A stretch of DNA of 64,000 nt from Ambrosia x helenae (Eukaryota > Streptophyta > Magnoliopsida > Asterales > Asteraceae). A model generated the notes under the pieces. The model did no database searches, was not told the origin of the DNA, and was given only the letters and a program-made list of their open reading frames with translations. The DNA lies in contig CM061229.1 of assembly GCA_030844895.1 (NCBI GenBank), forward strand, positions 109,800,975 through 109,864,974, given 5' to 3'. Shown here in pieces: positions 10,446 through 22,853 of this stretch; positions within the stretch are counted from its first letter, which is position 1, and each line of letters begins with the position of its first letter. The translations under genes and the position numbers were made by a program.

Positions 10446-13400
10446 TTAGGCTGCATTCCAAGTACGTGGTATTGGCGAACCATCTAACCGTTCTAAGGCG
10501 TACGCTCCTTTTCCCAATACCTCTTGGACTTTGTAGGGTCCTTCCCAAGTTGGAGCGAGCTTCCCTGGTTTTTCCGCATTCGAAGCTTCATTATTGCGGA
10601 AAACAAAATCGCCAACGCGGAAAGCTTGTTCTTTGACCCGCGCATTGTAATATCTATCCAGTTGTCTCTTGTATGAGGCCTCTCGGACATAGGCCAAATC
10701 TCTGCATTCATCTAAAAAGTCTAGATTCATCCGCAGTTCTTTGTCATTGTCAATTGTTTGCGCGAGTAAGATTCTTGGTGATGGGTTTGTAACCTCTGTT
10801 GGGATAACCGCTTCAGTTCCATATGTCAGGCTGAACGGTGTATCCCCGGTGCTTGTTTTGGAAAGCGTGCGGTGGCCCCAAAGGACATGGGGCAATTCAT
10901 CTACCCACCCGCTGCGTCTTGTTCCCAGTCGTGTCTTAATGCCTTCAACAATACTTCTGTTTGCGCGCTCGACCTGGCCGTTGCCTTGAGGATGCGCTAC
11001 TGAAGTGAATATCTGTTTGATTTTCATTGAGTGGAGCCATTCTTGTAAGTGTTGATCCGCAAACTGCGTTCCATTGTCGCTTACAATCTCCATCGGTAGA
11101 CCGAATCTGCAAATGATAAACTCCCAAATGAATTTCTTGGTGTTCCGTCCGTCAATCGTGGCCAATGTCTTTGCCTCTACCCATTTTGTGAAGTAGTCAA
11201 TGGCAACAACTAAGTACTTGACATTGCCTGGCGCTGTGGGAAAGGGTCCCACGAGATCTCTGGCCCATTTTTGAAATGGCCATGCTTTGGTGACTGGTAT
11301 CAAGTTGTTCTTCAGTCTAAGTGTTCCGGGCGCATGTCGCTGGCATGCGTCACATTTGCGCAGCTCTTTAACCGCATCGAGGTGCATTCCGGGCCAGAAG
11401 TATCCCGCATTCATAAGTTTGGCCACGACCATTCGAGGGCCTGTGTGTAATCCGCATGTGCCCTCGTGAATATCTTTTATTAAATATGTGGCTTCCGCGG
11501 AATCTACGCATCTGAGTAATGGTCCGAGATAAGACCGTCGATATAGGGTGCCGGCATTGACTTCGTAGTGCAAGGCTTTGTGTTGTAGCTTCCTTTCTTC
11601 TGCTTTGTTTGATAGGAGGATGCCTTTAGTTAAAAAGGCCATGATCGGGGTGATCCATGATTCTTTTCCAGTTTGAATCACGTTCACTTGTTTTGATGGA
11701 ACAGATGGTTTGGCCAGTACCTCGACTCGTACGTCTTTCGCCATGTGATCGAATGCGGTGGACGCCATTTTACTTAAAGCGTCCGCTGGCTTGTTTTGGC
11801 TTCTGCGGATGTGAGTGACTTTGCAGTAATGGAAACTATTCATCAACTATTTGGTATGTTGCAAATATAGAATCATGGATGGCTCTCTGGCCTCATATGT
11901 GCCATCGATGTGATTGGCAACCAACATAGAATTGACATGCGCTTCAATGTGTTGAGCACCCATCTTCTTAGCTATACGTAGGCCTGCGACCAGCACTTCA
12001 TATTCTGCTTCGTTATTGGTTGTTTGAAAGTCGAGCCTGATAGCATAAGTGTATTCTTTCCCTTCCGGGGTTATCAAGCGTAAGCCTGCGCCGGCCCCTT
12101 CATCATTGCAAGCACCGTCGGTGAATAGCTTCCATATTTGAGTTTCATCGGGCGCAGTCGAACTTGACGATGCTTCATTTACACATTCTTCGACTTTGTC
12201 TGCTGGGACCTCCGCTATAAAATCTGCAAGGATCTGTCCTTTGAAGGAAGGTCTTGCTTTATATGAGATTGAATGTTCACCCAGCTCTATTGCCCATTTT
12301 GCCAAGCGTCCCGAGAGTTTTGGTTTGCGCAGGATATCGTTGATCCGGAAATCTGTGAGGACATTGATCGGGTGTCCTTGAAAATATCTGTGCAGTCTTC
12401 TTGAAGCGTGGATTAACGCGAGGACCAGCTTTTCCATTGTCGAATAGCGGGTTTCCGTGTCCAGCAGCATGCGGCTTACATAATAAATTGGGGTTTGTAC
12501 CCCCTTTCGATCAACCATGAGCACTGCCCCTGCCGCTTTGTTAGTGACGGACAAGTTATTGGATCAGTATTAAGCTGCTCTTTTAGTTTGAACTTGCTAG
12601 TAGACACTTAAGTGTTTAGCAAGTTCTTTGTGAGTGTTAGCACAGCGGAATGTTTATAAGTTTATAGCTACACTTTGTCAACAGGAGTTATTACTCCCCC
12701 TGGAATCAAGAACAATAAATGAGAAGTGTTTATTGAGAATCTAAGTATTGAATGAGAATGAAATACTTTGACAGATTCTCAGTAAACACGAAATGGAAAT
12801 AACAATAATAAGTGTTGAAGGATTTCTTGTATTAAAATCAATGTCTAAAACAGAAGGATGAATCCTTCTATTTATAGACTTTACAAATACATGAACCTTG
12901 CCAAAAAGCAAGTTCAGAAACAAGTTGCAACAAGTTGCAGTCTTGGAACTTGTACATAAAGTAAAAAGAAATACTAAAGTATTAAACTACTGATATACAA
13001 GGGCGGTGGAAAAGATCTTCTTTAAGTACTGATGAATGACAAACTACTGATGAGTAGTTTGTCTTCAGCAGTTCTTCAGTTGAAGTGTCTGGTTTGAACT
13101 TCAGAACTTCTGATGACTTCTTCTTCAGTACTTCTGAATCTCTTCTTCAGCAGTTTGATTCCTTGTCTTCAGCAGTTCCATACTTAGAGTATTTTGACAG
13201 AAAGTGAATTAGACTAAGGTTTGCAAAAGTGGTTTCACCAATCCTTTTTGTCCTAACACAAGTAAAGGGTGAGTGGCTCTTTCGGTAACGGAGCGGTGAG
13301 TGTTGGTAGGTTGCTCAAAGATTTCTTCATGTCTTGAAATGCGGCTTCTGCTTCCTACGTCCAGTGGAAGTTTGATTTCTTCAGACAGCTCTTTAATGTG

Positions 13401-16400
13401 TCCACAAAGGGGAAAGATTTGGACGCGTAGTTTGACAGAAACCTGTTCAAAGCTACAAGTCGTCCCACCAGAGTTTGCACTTCCTTGACTGAAGATGGGG
13501 ACGACATCCACTCAATTGCTTGAACTTTATCTGGGTTGGGACGGAAACCGTCTTTGGTGACAACGACTCCGAGGAATTTTCCTTCTTCCATCCCAAAAGA
13601 ACACTTCCCCGGATTAAGTTTCATTCGCACATTGCGCAGCTGATCAAAAGTCTTCTGGATGTCAAGTAACATTTGGTCTTCTTCGCTGCTTTTTATCACT
13701 AAGTCATCAACGTACACTTCTAAGTTTACACCGATTTGTTTTACAAACGCGGTGTCCATTAATCGTTGATATGTTGCCCCTGCGTTCTTTAGCCCAAATG
13801 GTATTTTAGTGTAGCAGAAGGTACCCATGTCTGTGCGAAATGCTGTTTTGTCTTCGTCTTCTTTGGCCATTTGAATTTGATGATAGCCTTTATAAGCATC
13901 CAAGAAGCATTTGAACCTGTAAGGTGCCAAGGAATCGACCTTTAGGTCGATTTCGGGCAATGGGTAACAATCTTTTGGACAGGCTTTGTTTAAGTCTTTA
14001 TAATTGACACACATGCGCCAAGTGCCATTGGATTTTCCCACCATAACTGGGTTTGCCACCCAAGTTTGATATTTTCTTTTGCGCAGAATGCCGGCCTTCA
14101 AAAGTTCTGTCACTTGTTCATTCATCGCCTTTGTTTTCTCAGGCCCCATACTGCATTTTTTCTGGGCTATTGGCTCAGCGTTTTTGTAGACGTTGAGCTT
14201 GTGTTCCGCGATGTGTCGTGGGACACCAACCATGTCTGATGGTTTGAAGGCGAAGATATCCATGTTCTTCGTTAACAACTGCTTCAAGTGAATGCGAATG
14301 GGGTCAGAGATTTCATGGCCGATGATAACTGTCTGTTCCGGGAATATAGGGTTAATAACCCATTTTTCCGGTTCGGTTCTGACAGTTGGCTTTGTTTGCT
14401 TTGAAGGCCTCGGCGCTTCTGTGGCATGACATGTTTTGTTTCCGCGGATGAACGCAACACCTGTTCGCGTCGGGAAACCTGCCATCTGATGTGGCGTAGA
14501 TGCATTGCAGTTGAATTTCGCCAACCCCTCTCGTCCCAGTAGGATATCATGTGAAGAGTTGACGGGGAGCACTATGAAGTCGCACGTTTCGGTGCGCGAA
14601 TGCTTCCCGTCTGAGAGTGTTAATGGGAAAGTGAGCGTACCCAGTGGGTAGATTGTTTCATGGATGAAACCTGAGATTGGCTCGGTGGTTGGTGTTATTC
14701 TTCTTTTGTCATCTTCGTCCAGCTGGTCGAAGCATTGCTGGTACATAATATCAGTGCTACTGCCATTATCCAAGAACATGTATCGTGTTCGATAATGGCC
14801 AACAACCCCTGTGATGATCAATGGAGCTGTGGAGGAGGCCCCACCCTTTACCTTCGGCATTATCACTTGTTCTTCTTTCCATGAGTCATCTCTTGTTTCC
14901 ATAAAGGTCCGCTTATGGCTTGCATTTCTATGTGTCATGTTGCATGTGTTGCGGGAAACGCTATACACGTGATGCGCGTTGAGATTGCGTATCTTTTTCT
15001 GAGATGGCTCTCCTGCTTCCGCGTTGTCCCTCTGTTTTCTTCTCATGTTCTTCACCAGGTGCGTTAACTGCCCTGACTTGATGGCGTTTTCAATTTCCAT
15101 CTTCAAGCTGTAACAATTGTCTGTCATGTGACCGTGGTCTTCATGATACTCACAGTATTTTGATCTGTCTACGTTCCGCCTGTCACCACGGAGCTCTTGT
15201 GGTTTTGGAAATTGAATTTGTTCGGTTTTCAGCACCTCAGATGGCGTTTTGGACAGTGGCGTCCATTCATAGTTCTTCTTTGAGTGTCCTTTATGGTCAC
15301 GGGACCCTCTCGAACTCAGCATATTTCTTGCGTCTTGTGCGGAGGAATATTTTCCTTCCTCCGCTGTGCCTGAGATTCTTGACCATACAGACTGTTTGCT
15401 CTTCCCTCTGTTGTGTGATGATTGATGGTGACTGCTACTTTGGTGCGTGTTTTTGTTGCGATGGAAAGATCGTTCGGAGGACGCATAAACTTTAGCAGCT
15501 TCGATTACTTCATCCCAGGCTTGTGGTACACCGTCTTTACCGGTTAAACATTTCATCAAATCATCATTTCTTACCCCGTGTATGAATTTTGCGCGGGTAA
15601 GTTCTTCTCCGCATCCTAATTGAAGGGCTTCCTTGTTGTACCTGATGATGTAATCTTCTAGGGATTCGTTCTCGTTGCGCGTACACAAGAGAATGTGTGC
15701 CTTATCTTTCTTGTGTTTGCGCAGATGCGAGAAGTGATTCTTGAATTTTCTTATGAGGTCATCGAAATCCACCAAGCTTCCTACAGGTAGGCTTTCGTAC
15801 CATACTCTGGCTGCCCCTGTTAATGTTTGCACAAACAAGTGACACCAGGCTTGGACTGGCCATAGCTTGGAGCTACCTGCGCAGTCAAAAGCATGCAAGT
15901 GGTCGTCCGGGTCGCGTAAACCATCATATTTCCTGATGGTGCTTGGTAGCTTGCATTCTTGAGGCATTGGTGCCAATGCAATGCGTGCACAGAATTTTGA
16001 TCTTTCGGCGAAAGTCTTTGGTCTGTATGGTTTGTAGAGGTCATCATCTTTGGGTGCCAGACTGCTGGCAACAGACTTGGGGTTCTGTTTTTTGTTGGAA
16101 TCATGATGCACCTCGTCTTCTGATTCGTAGCCGTTTGGTTCATCGTTCAGGTTGACGGGGTCCTGGCCGTGAGTATTCTTACCACGGCCTCCACCACGTA
16201 CCGCCTGACGAGATCCCTTAGCGTGACGGCCACTTTTGTTTTTTCGAGGAGATTCTGAGTCTTCCTCACTTGTGTCGAAACTTAACGTCTTTTGGACGTT
16301 GAGTTTAGCTTGGTTCATAACCATTTTTTGATATTCAGCAATCGTTCTTGAGTTTTGTTGAGCCAACCACTCGTCCGGGTCAACCGGAGATAGGTTGGCC

Positions 16401-16576
16401 TTCTTCTTTTTGCTTCCAGTAGATCCCCCTTTGTTTGGGTGGAATTGGAATGTCGAAGCCGGTTGCTTCTGAGCCACATTCCTCGTGATGGTATTTGGTG
16501 TAACGTCTTGGATCTCATCGTTGATTGTGGCATCAACTTCAGCATTGTTGTTATTTGTATCTTTTGAAAAAGCCAT
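10446..16576 (-). pseudogene. gag-pol: gag-pol polyprotein of element 2 (nearly intact, split by a solo LTR)
   Basis: From ATG 16576 the frame is open for 1073 codons: gag domain about residues 215-310 (WCHLFVQTLTGAARVWY), CCHC-like CEYHEDHGHMTDNC near 470, protease LDNGSSTDI near 600, and RT with YVDD near 954 (13703-13717). A TAG after SNFHWT, near 13353, ends this frame. The coding sequence continues to 13264, is interrupted by a 702-bp insertion, and resumes at 12554 with the end of RT and RNase H (DGACNDEGAGAG, NNEAEYEVL). Another TAG at about 11847 replaces the Gln seen in element 1. RNase H ADALSKM and integrase follow: zinc finger CDACQRH, DLVGPF, SDNGTQF, NGQVERANR, then WEGPY, ending at 10446. 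Apart from the two nonsense codons and the insertion it reads through, so it decayed less than element 1. Confidence 0.94.
12557..13258 (-). mobile_element. Solo LTR (702 bp, probably Ty1/copia) inserted in pol of element 2
   Basis: The insertion is flanked by CAAGT at 12552-12556 and 13259-13263. Removing it with one copy restores the pol reading ...LTLYLSVT..., as in element 1. The minus strand starts TGTTAGGACAAAAAGG, a usual LTR start, and ends CCAATA, so the 3' terminus is not the canonical CA. A TATA box, TATAAATAG, lies on the minus strand near 12870. No coding region or second LTR is present, so it is most likely a solo LTR left by recombination. A large non-autonomous DNA element is less likely. 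Confidence 0.75.
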
Positions 16577-16610
16577 GTTGCTAGTTTGAAAGATTTGTCA
16601 GAACCGTAAG

Positions 16611-16621
16611 GGATGGCGCCA
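16611..16621 (-). promoter_or_regulatory. Primer-binding-site-like motif, element 2
   Basis: TGGCGCCATCC reads on the minus strand, one base after the LTR end at 16623. It is identical to the motif of element 1, while the flanking bases differ, which points to constraint. Confidence 0.6.
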
Positions 16622-16622
16622 A

Positions 16623-17198
16623 TGAAGAAACAAATAGTATTAACACCGAATATGGATGGTAAGATTATAAGTTACTACAGGGTTGATCCTTCACTAACAG
16701 CTACGGTTCGAAGATACCTGCAAATAAGAGTGAAAGTGTGGGTGTGGAGACGACTACACAAGGTAGCAGTTTCTAACAAAAACGGGGTGAATGGGGATAC
16801 TATCTAGTATGATAGCTCTCCAGGTCAGTAGAAAGTGTCCTCTCCTATTGGGGGTGTGACCCCTTTTATAGGAGAGTCCGTATGCCACCATTACCCAAGT
16901 CCTAACCGTGGTTAGGTTGTCTCCATCACCCTTAGTTGTGTTAGTGTGATGAAGTAAGGAAAGCTAAATTGAAGGGAATAGTGGAATCGTGTACCGCCTT
17001 TAATGCTTTAGTTACGTGATTCACGCATGGCTGTTGACCATGCATGATATTCGCCTTGACCGGGTCTTGGCCAATCATTGACTGTTGACCGATCATTAAT
17101 GAGCCTTAACCATGTCTTGCGCGTAGCTTTTTTCCGCGTGGTGACGTTGTGCCGGGTTTGGGTATGCGAAATGGTGTATTCAGTACCTAATCCCATCA
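16623..17198 (-). repeat. 5' LTR of element 2 (576 bp)
   Basis: The minus-strand LTR starts TGATGGGATTAGG at 17198 and ends in CTTCA at 16623. Both ends match those of element 1, while the interiors differ strongly in sequence and length, so the two elements are separate families or old relatives. A minus-strand TATA box TATAAAAG lies at 16863-16870. The bases just outside, 17199-17203 (ATACC), are the predicted target-site duplication. Confidence 0.75.
16863..16870 (-). promoter_or_regulatory. TATA box in LTR of element 2
   Basis: TATAAAAG reads on the minus strand within the LTR, followed by GGGTCACACC. It is the likely core promoter for the element's genomic RNA. Confidence 0.6.
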
Positions 17199-17429
17199 AT
17201 ACCCAAAAGTTAAGAACTTATTTTTCATTAATAACCCTGAAATGGGGTAAAATAGTCATTCATACATTATTTAAATTTTAATACCCTATCTTAGTTACAC
17301 TTTAATCCCTTAAACTTACTTAACCTTTGTTTATTTAAATTATAGTTAAACTTCTTTTCCTTATTTTAAGCAAATTATCCCCATTATTTTTAAATAGTCA
17401 TATTTTTATACTTTTATAAAAATAAAAAA

Positions 17430-18245
17430 AAACAATTGCATCATAATAATGAGAATTTTATTATCTTTAATTTGAGTATAGTATTGCTATTTTTTATTTT
17501 AAAAATCTTTATGTGCTACGTGATTAAGAATATCTAGGAGTGAGCAATAACTAAACCGTTCACCGAAGCCAAACAAAAAAAAACAGAGAAACTGAACCAA
17601 AATCTATTGAAAACTGAAAACATCTGATTTAATTTAAAATCGGTTATCGTTTTCTTTTTATACCCTTAATTAACTGAAATTAGTTAAACTGAAACGGACC
17701 CATTCATATATTCATAACAGCGTGCCTGCACGATGTGGTTGGGAACACATACACTTCTAATAGTTAATGGTTGGGTTAGGTTCAGTTCGGTTATAAGCCT
17801 GGACCGAAACAAAAATTGACATTATCGGTTTATCGATCTAATTAACCAACTGGTTAATTGGATCAGTCTATTTGGTTAGATTGTCGTTTTTAGATCGGTT
17901 TAGATAATTTTGGTTAATAACCAAAACCAAACTCTGGTTAAAATTTTGCTTAGAAGCACATGAAATTGAGGTAAAAATACATGTAATGGGTGTATAAAAG
18001 ATATAAATGTATAAAATGTATAAATGGTTCAGTTTCGGTTTGTTAATTTTTGTTAACTCAGGGTACAAAAAACCGATATTAGGTTAACTCGGTTTTTGTT
18101 AATTTTCAATTCGGTTTTGTATGTTTTTGTTCGATTTCGGTTGAGGGTTCAATTATTGGTCACCCCTAGATATTTTTAATCACATAAAAAATCAATTTTT
18201 AATTAAAAGTATATTGCAAATTATACTCTAATATGGTTTGAAACT
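17430..18245. repeat. Long inverted-repeat element with GGTTCGG-type interior
   Basis: The left arm (from TTTGAGTATAG through CTAGGAGTGAGCAATAACT) is repeated in inverted form at the right (TTGGTCACCCCTAG through to TATACTCTAA). The arms extend about 100 bp outward from the TAGGRGTGA core. The interior is made of variants of GGTTCGGTT and AACCGAACC. A degenerate Helitron-like 3' end (minus) is seen near 17718. Partial relatives lie at 21480-21610, 21838-22010 and 31530-31630. I see no coding sequence. Confidence 0.55.
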
Positions 18246-19226
18246 GAGTAGATAAGTTTTTGAATTGTAGTGGCGGTATAAATAAAGGGGGGTTTGAAAT
18301 TTTTAAATTTGAAATTTGAATTATTTATTATCGCCACTTATTCCACCTTTTTTCTGTATTTCCTTCAAAGTCATCTTCTTTGTCTTTGGCTTCACGCAAA
18401 CTCTATGCCTCGCTATAGAGTTCATAGATTCTGTTGAATAGTAATTTCCAGCTTATATGTCAGTTTTGTCTTTCTAGTTTTTTAGATCTCATTCCATTGA
18501 ATAGTGATTTCAATACTTCATCACCAAGCTCACTTCTATCATGTTCCAGTAGTACAATTACAACATCCCAACTGTTAATTGTCAGCCACTTAGCCGTTAG
18601 GACCTACCGACGGTATGCTTGTTTTCGTCTTAAAAAATATACAACTCGCAGGAGAACAACACGTTCTTTAGTAAGTCTCTTCATTTATTTTTTGTTCTGA
18701 TAAGTTCTTTATATTGTTGATTCTCCTATGTTTAATATTATAGTTGGTTCAGAAATTTGTGATTTCCCAATATATCAATCTTTATAAACTTGCGAGATTA
18801 TACTTACAAAAGTTGCATTTTTTGACAGTTTCTAATGTGTTTATTGTGACATCCGTCACCCTCATCTTTTAACATATTGACAATAATAGCCCTTCAAATA
18901 TTTCCGTTATAGTCCCTATACCTTTCAACGTTTTCAAGTCTGTTAAAACGTGAGTTACTTTTAAATCTTTAATTTAAACGTTTTATTTACTAATTATTAT
19001 TTAACATTTTAGATTTCATAAAGTAAATGAGCTAATAATAATAATACTAAATATATATATATAACATATGAAAAAAAAAAACAATCCATGTAGGAAAAAC
19101 ATGAATATGAGAACATAAAACTTTGACATAAATGCTCATTATGACCTTTCAATGCTTAACGTATGTTTCATTTTTTGTTACTAACCTAACATTATTGAAA
19201 TTTATGACAAAATTAAGAATGACAAC

Positions 19227-19273
<47 letters not shown>

Positions 19274-21479
19274 TACAATACTTGGCTTTTATATATGCAA
19301 ACGGCAACTACAAGCTCACATGCCACACATCATCTTTGTATCCCCATTGCTTACGGTCACGACCTCCAACCTCACCACTCCCACCAAACACACACACCAC
19401 TAAACCCGTCTTTCTCATCATTTCCAGTTCAAGTTTTATGTTCTCAAGTATCAAGTCTTAAACCCTTGTTTCCTACTAGTTTTTGGTATGGTTTTCATCT
19501 GTACTTTTTATTTATATTTTATATACATTTTTCTAGAACGAATCTTTGTCACCCAACACATTTATATAGTAAATGTTTTCTTATAACAATACATAAAGGC
19601 TAATCTTTCATCCATGATTTTTTTTCAAACAAACATGTTCACACAATAATAATTACTTTTGAAGTCAAAATATATATATACATACACACGATGTTAATTT
19701 TTCACAGGAACTAAATATTGGGTCACTACACATATCCATTTTTTTTGGTATATATATATATATATAAACATTATACATGATTTTAGACAAACTACAAAGG
19801 TCTTGGCATATTGATTAATTGTTTTATTTATTCATGCAAGGTCAAATTTATAAAAATAAGTTATTCGTTTTCTATAAACTTTTATATGTAAATCATGATT
19901 TTAAAAGTTAAAGAAAATGAAGAAATCTTGATGTCTTTTATGCTAGTTATGACTCGGGTTAAAATAAATATTATTATTTGTTAAATAAATAAATAAACCC
20001 CAAACATGATTCACATACAAGAGTACAAGTTTGTGTTATGACATTTTTCGTGTATATATATATATATATTCCATATAAATATATGTTTTTAAGAAGTTTT
20101 ACACTATATTTCAACAGTCGTTGAGTTACAACATTTGGAAACATAACTAGTAAATCATGATCAGTTTAGTTGGGTGAATAGGATACGTAACCAACATGCA
20201 CACTAGAAACACTCATATAGATCTTAAAGTGATAATGTATACTTTAGGGCATGGGTAGCGTGATGCACACATACATCTTCAGACTTTGCTAATGGTTGCT
20301 ATATGCTTGCGTTTGCTTTTCGCTTACAAGTGAGTATATCTTTCCCCTTTTTACTGTTTTACTACTTCGGGGTGACTCATGTACCTATATATTAATCAAG
20401 TTTCAATTTCTTATACTTAATGCAATTCTCATGTGTGTTTGCTTTATGTTAATTGGTGTGTCTATGACTTGTCAAAATCATTAACCGCTGGGCGGCCTAG
20501 CTTTTCAATGAATAGTACCATGGTATACCCCCTTGAGACTCTGTTGAGAGAATCTTGGTCATTGTCTTGTTAATTCATTATTCATTTGGTTAGTCATGTG
20601 TTAGTCATTATTCTCAGGTTTGGTTTTGAACGGATATTACTTATTACATAATTGCAAATGGTACCGCACATGAATTGCTAAACACTTTTCTACTATATTT
20701 ATTTAAACAGGGTATGCTCACCAATACATTTTTGTATTGACCAAATTATTTTGTACATGTTTCAGGTTGTTTTGAGATGCATTCATTAAGCTTTCGGATT
20801 TATATTTAGATTTTGATTCATTGTATTTCAATTTAGTTGGCAGTTAGAATCGTTGTATTTCATTTCAATGTAATAAATTATTTAATCAATGTATTCAAAA
20901 ATTTACACTTCAGTCCATGAGCTATTGAACAATCGTCACTACGTGACACCTCGATGTTTCCGCCATCGGTTGGGGTGTTACATTTATTCTTCATGATCGT
21001 CAGTTTTTTGTTCCAATTTCTTTGTTCAAATTTGAAGGAGTCAAAAAAATCCAATTTGGTTGGATCAACATGCTGATGGAATTCATATAGGCTTAGAGCA
21101 TAATTTAAGCTGGTCATGAAGTATATTGAAGCAATTGTGGAGACAACATAATCTAGGTATAATTATAATAATACATATACACATTAATTGAACGGGGTGT
21201 TAAGAATCATCAGTTCAAATGCACTTTTAGTACAGATATCTTGATTTCAATCACCAGTTCCAATTCACTTATGCTATTTATATATTTATTATTATTTTTT
21301 TAGAAAAATGCTAAATGCTCAATTTCTCAACAATTTAAAGATGAAGTAAGTGAAAGTTTGTGCAAGAAAAGCATAAATAAAAAGTGGTGGCGATTTCCCT
21401 CTCTTTCACACCTACATCAATGATGTTAAGGTTCATCCAAACAAAGTCAGGCAACAAATATTGCTAATCACATAACATG
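18246..21479. other. Gene-poor AT-rich stretch
   Basis: No convincing gene. An (AT)n(GT)n microsatellite lies at about 19230-19272 and shorter (TA)n runs near 19051, 19750 and 20056. A TATA-like TATAAATA near 18276 is followed by a pyrimidine-rich leader-like stretch but no supported coding exon. Confidence 0.5.
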
Positions 21480-22853
21480 TCAATTTCGGTTAAGGTTTAA
21501 TTATTTTTCACCCCTAAATATTATTAATCAAATAACATATCAATATTTTTAATTAAAAGAATTGTTAAACTATACTCAAATTAATAGATATAGTTCAATA
21601 ACTTTTCAAATAGCAAGTTATATTTGGATAGTAAGTAAACGTATAAAAAATTATAAACAATAAAATGCCCATTTTTTATGATCTGGTTTTTTAAAGTATT
21701 AATGTATGGTCGTTTACAATTCGTATGGGTAGTTGGCAGTTGGCTTAAATTAATGAGAAAAGATGTAACTGTTAATAAAATAAACAAAAGTTAACTTTTA
21801 ACTTTTGAGTATCTTAAAATGCCTCTATCAAATATATTATAGATAGTATAGATATCTAGGGGTGAGAAATAATTGAACATTTAACTGAAACCGAACCAAA
21901 AAACAAAAGAACTGAACTGAAAGCAATCAAAACTGAATTAAACAAAACCCAAAATAACTTAAAATCGGTTATTGTTTTTGTACACTTAGTTCACCAAAAT
22001 CAACCAAACCGAAACAAAAGCATTTATATATTCATATATTTTTCGCGTTTATACCTAGGCCTGTAACCGAACCGAATGAACACGATGTTTGTGTTTGTTC
22101 ATTTAATTTTAACCGAACACAAACACATAATCAAACACACTTTTGTGTTCATGTTCGTTCATTAAGAAATTTGTCATCTTTGTGTTCGTTTGTGTTTGTT
22201 CGTTTAAAACCTAAACGAACAGTTCATGAACGAACATAAACGAACATTCTCAAACATAATAAATGTGAACGATTTTGTGTTACTAAAAAACCCAATTACT
22301 AATTGGTTATATATTTATACAAGTAGCTAAAACCCAATTTATGTTTATATTTATGTAAATATAACAACGTATGTAATTAATAAACTTAAACGAACATAAA
22401 CGGATGTCCACGAACATAAATAAACGAACGCACTGTTTCTTCATTTAACTAAACGAACAAATTTTTTTCTTCGTGTTTGTTTGTTTATTAAATAAACGAC
22501 ATAAACGAACTTCTCGCCAAACAAGTTCACAAACAGTTCATGAACATTCGGTTCGATTAAAGGCCTATTTATACATTTATTTCATGTATTTATACCTCCA
22601 TTTTATGTACTTCTAGGCAAAAAAAAGCCAAAGTTTGGTTTTTGTTATTCTACAAAATTAACTAAATCAAACTAAAAACCGATAATCTAACAATACTAAC
22701 CGATCTAAGGAACCAGTTGTTTTATAAGATTGATCAATTAATGACTATGATTTTAATTAGTTTCGGTTGAGGCTAATGATCGAACTAAACCGAACCATAC
22801 ATACCCTTAGAAGTGGCTGTGTTTCCCGCTGCATCGCGCGGGCACTCTACTAG
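21480..22853 (+). mobile_element. Inverted-repeat element relatives ending in a Helitron 3' terminus
   Basis: Two partial copies of the 17.4-18.2 kb family (a right arm at 21480-21610 and a left arm at 21838-22010) precede a Helitron-like 3' end. At 22824-22853 a GC-rich hairpin (CCCGC..GCGGG with an eight-base loop) is followed within 12 bases by CTAG and then T. This is the established Helitron 3' signature (hairpin plus CTRR before T). The 5' end is not fixed. A separate MITE is nested at 22056-22567. A (TA)n run follows at 22857-22881. Confidence 0.55.
22056..22567. mobile_element. hAT-type MITE, 512 bp
   Basis: Terminal inverted repeats read TAGGCCTGTAACCGAACCGAA at the left and, in reverse complement, TAGGCCTTTAATCGAACCGAA at the right. 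The flanks TTTATACC (22048-22055) and TTTATACA (22568-22575) form an 8-bp target-site duplication with one mismatch. The interior is rich in GAACA/TGTTC words and has no ORF. Confidence 0.8.

Larger units (their letters stand above)
8968..17198 (-). mobile_element. Tat-lineage Ty3/gypsy LTR retrotransposon, element 2 (left part cut off by element 1)
   Basis: This element has the same organisation and orientation as element 1: 5' LTR 16623-17198, primer-binding motif 16611-16621, gag-pol 16576 down to 10446, then antisense sequences. It differs by an extra small antisense ORF (9898-10173) between pol and the main antisense ORF, and by a 702-bp solo LTR within pol. The main antisense ORF is only present from 8973, because element 1 interrupts it. 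The rest of the element, including the 3' LTR, is expected to the left of the window. Confidence 0.88.

Noticed and set aside
17199..17203. ATACC as proven target duplication of element 2
   Set aside because: Only one side is visible; kept as a prediction and not listed as a separate feature.
18270..18700. TATAAATA followed by a leader-like sequence and an 88-codon frame
   Set aside because: No family resemblance and codon use looks random; the area is flanked by repeat elements.
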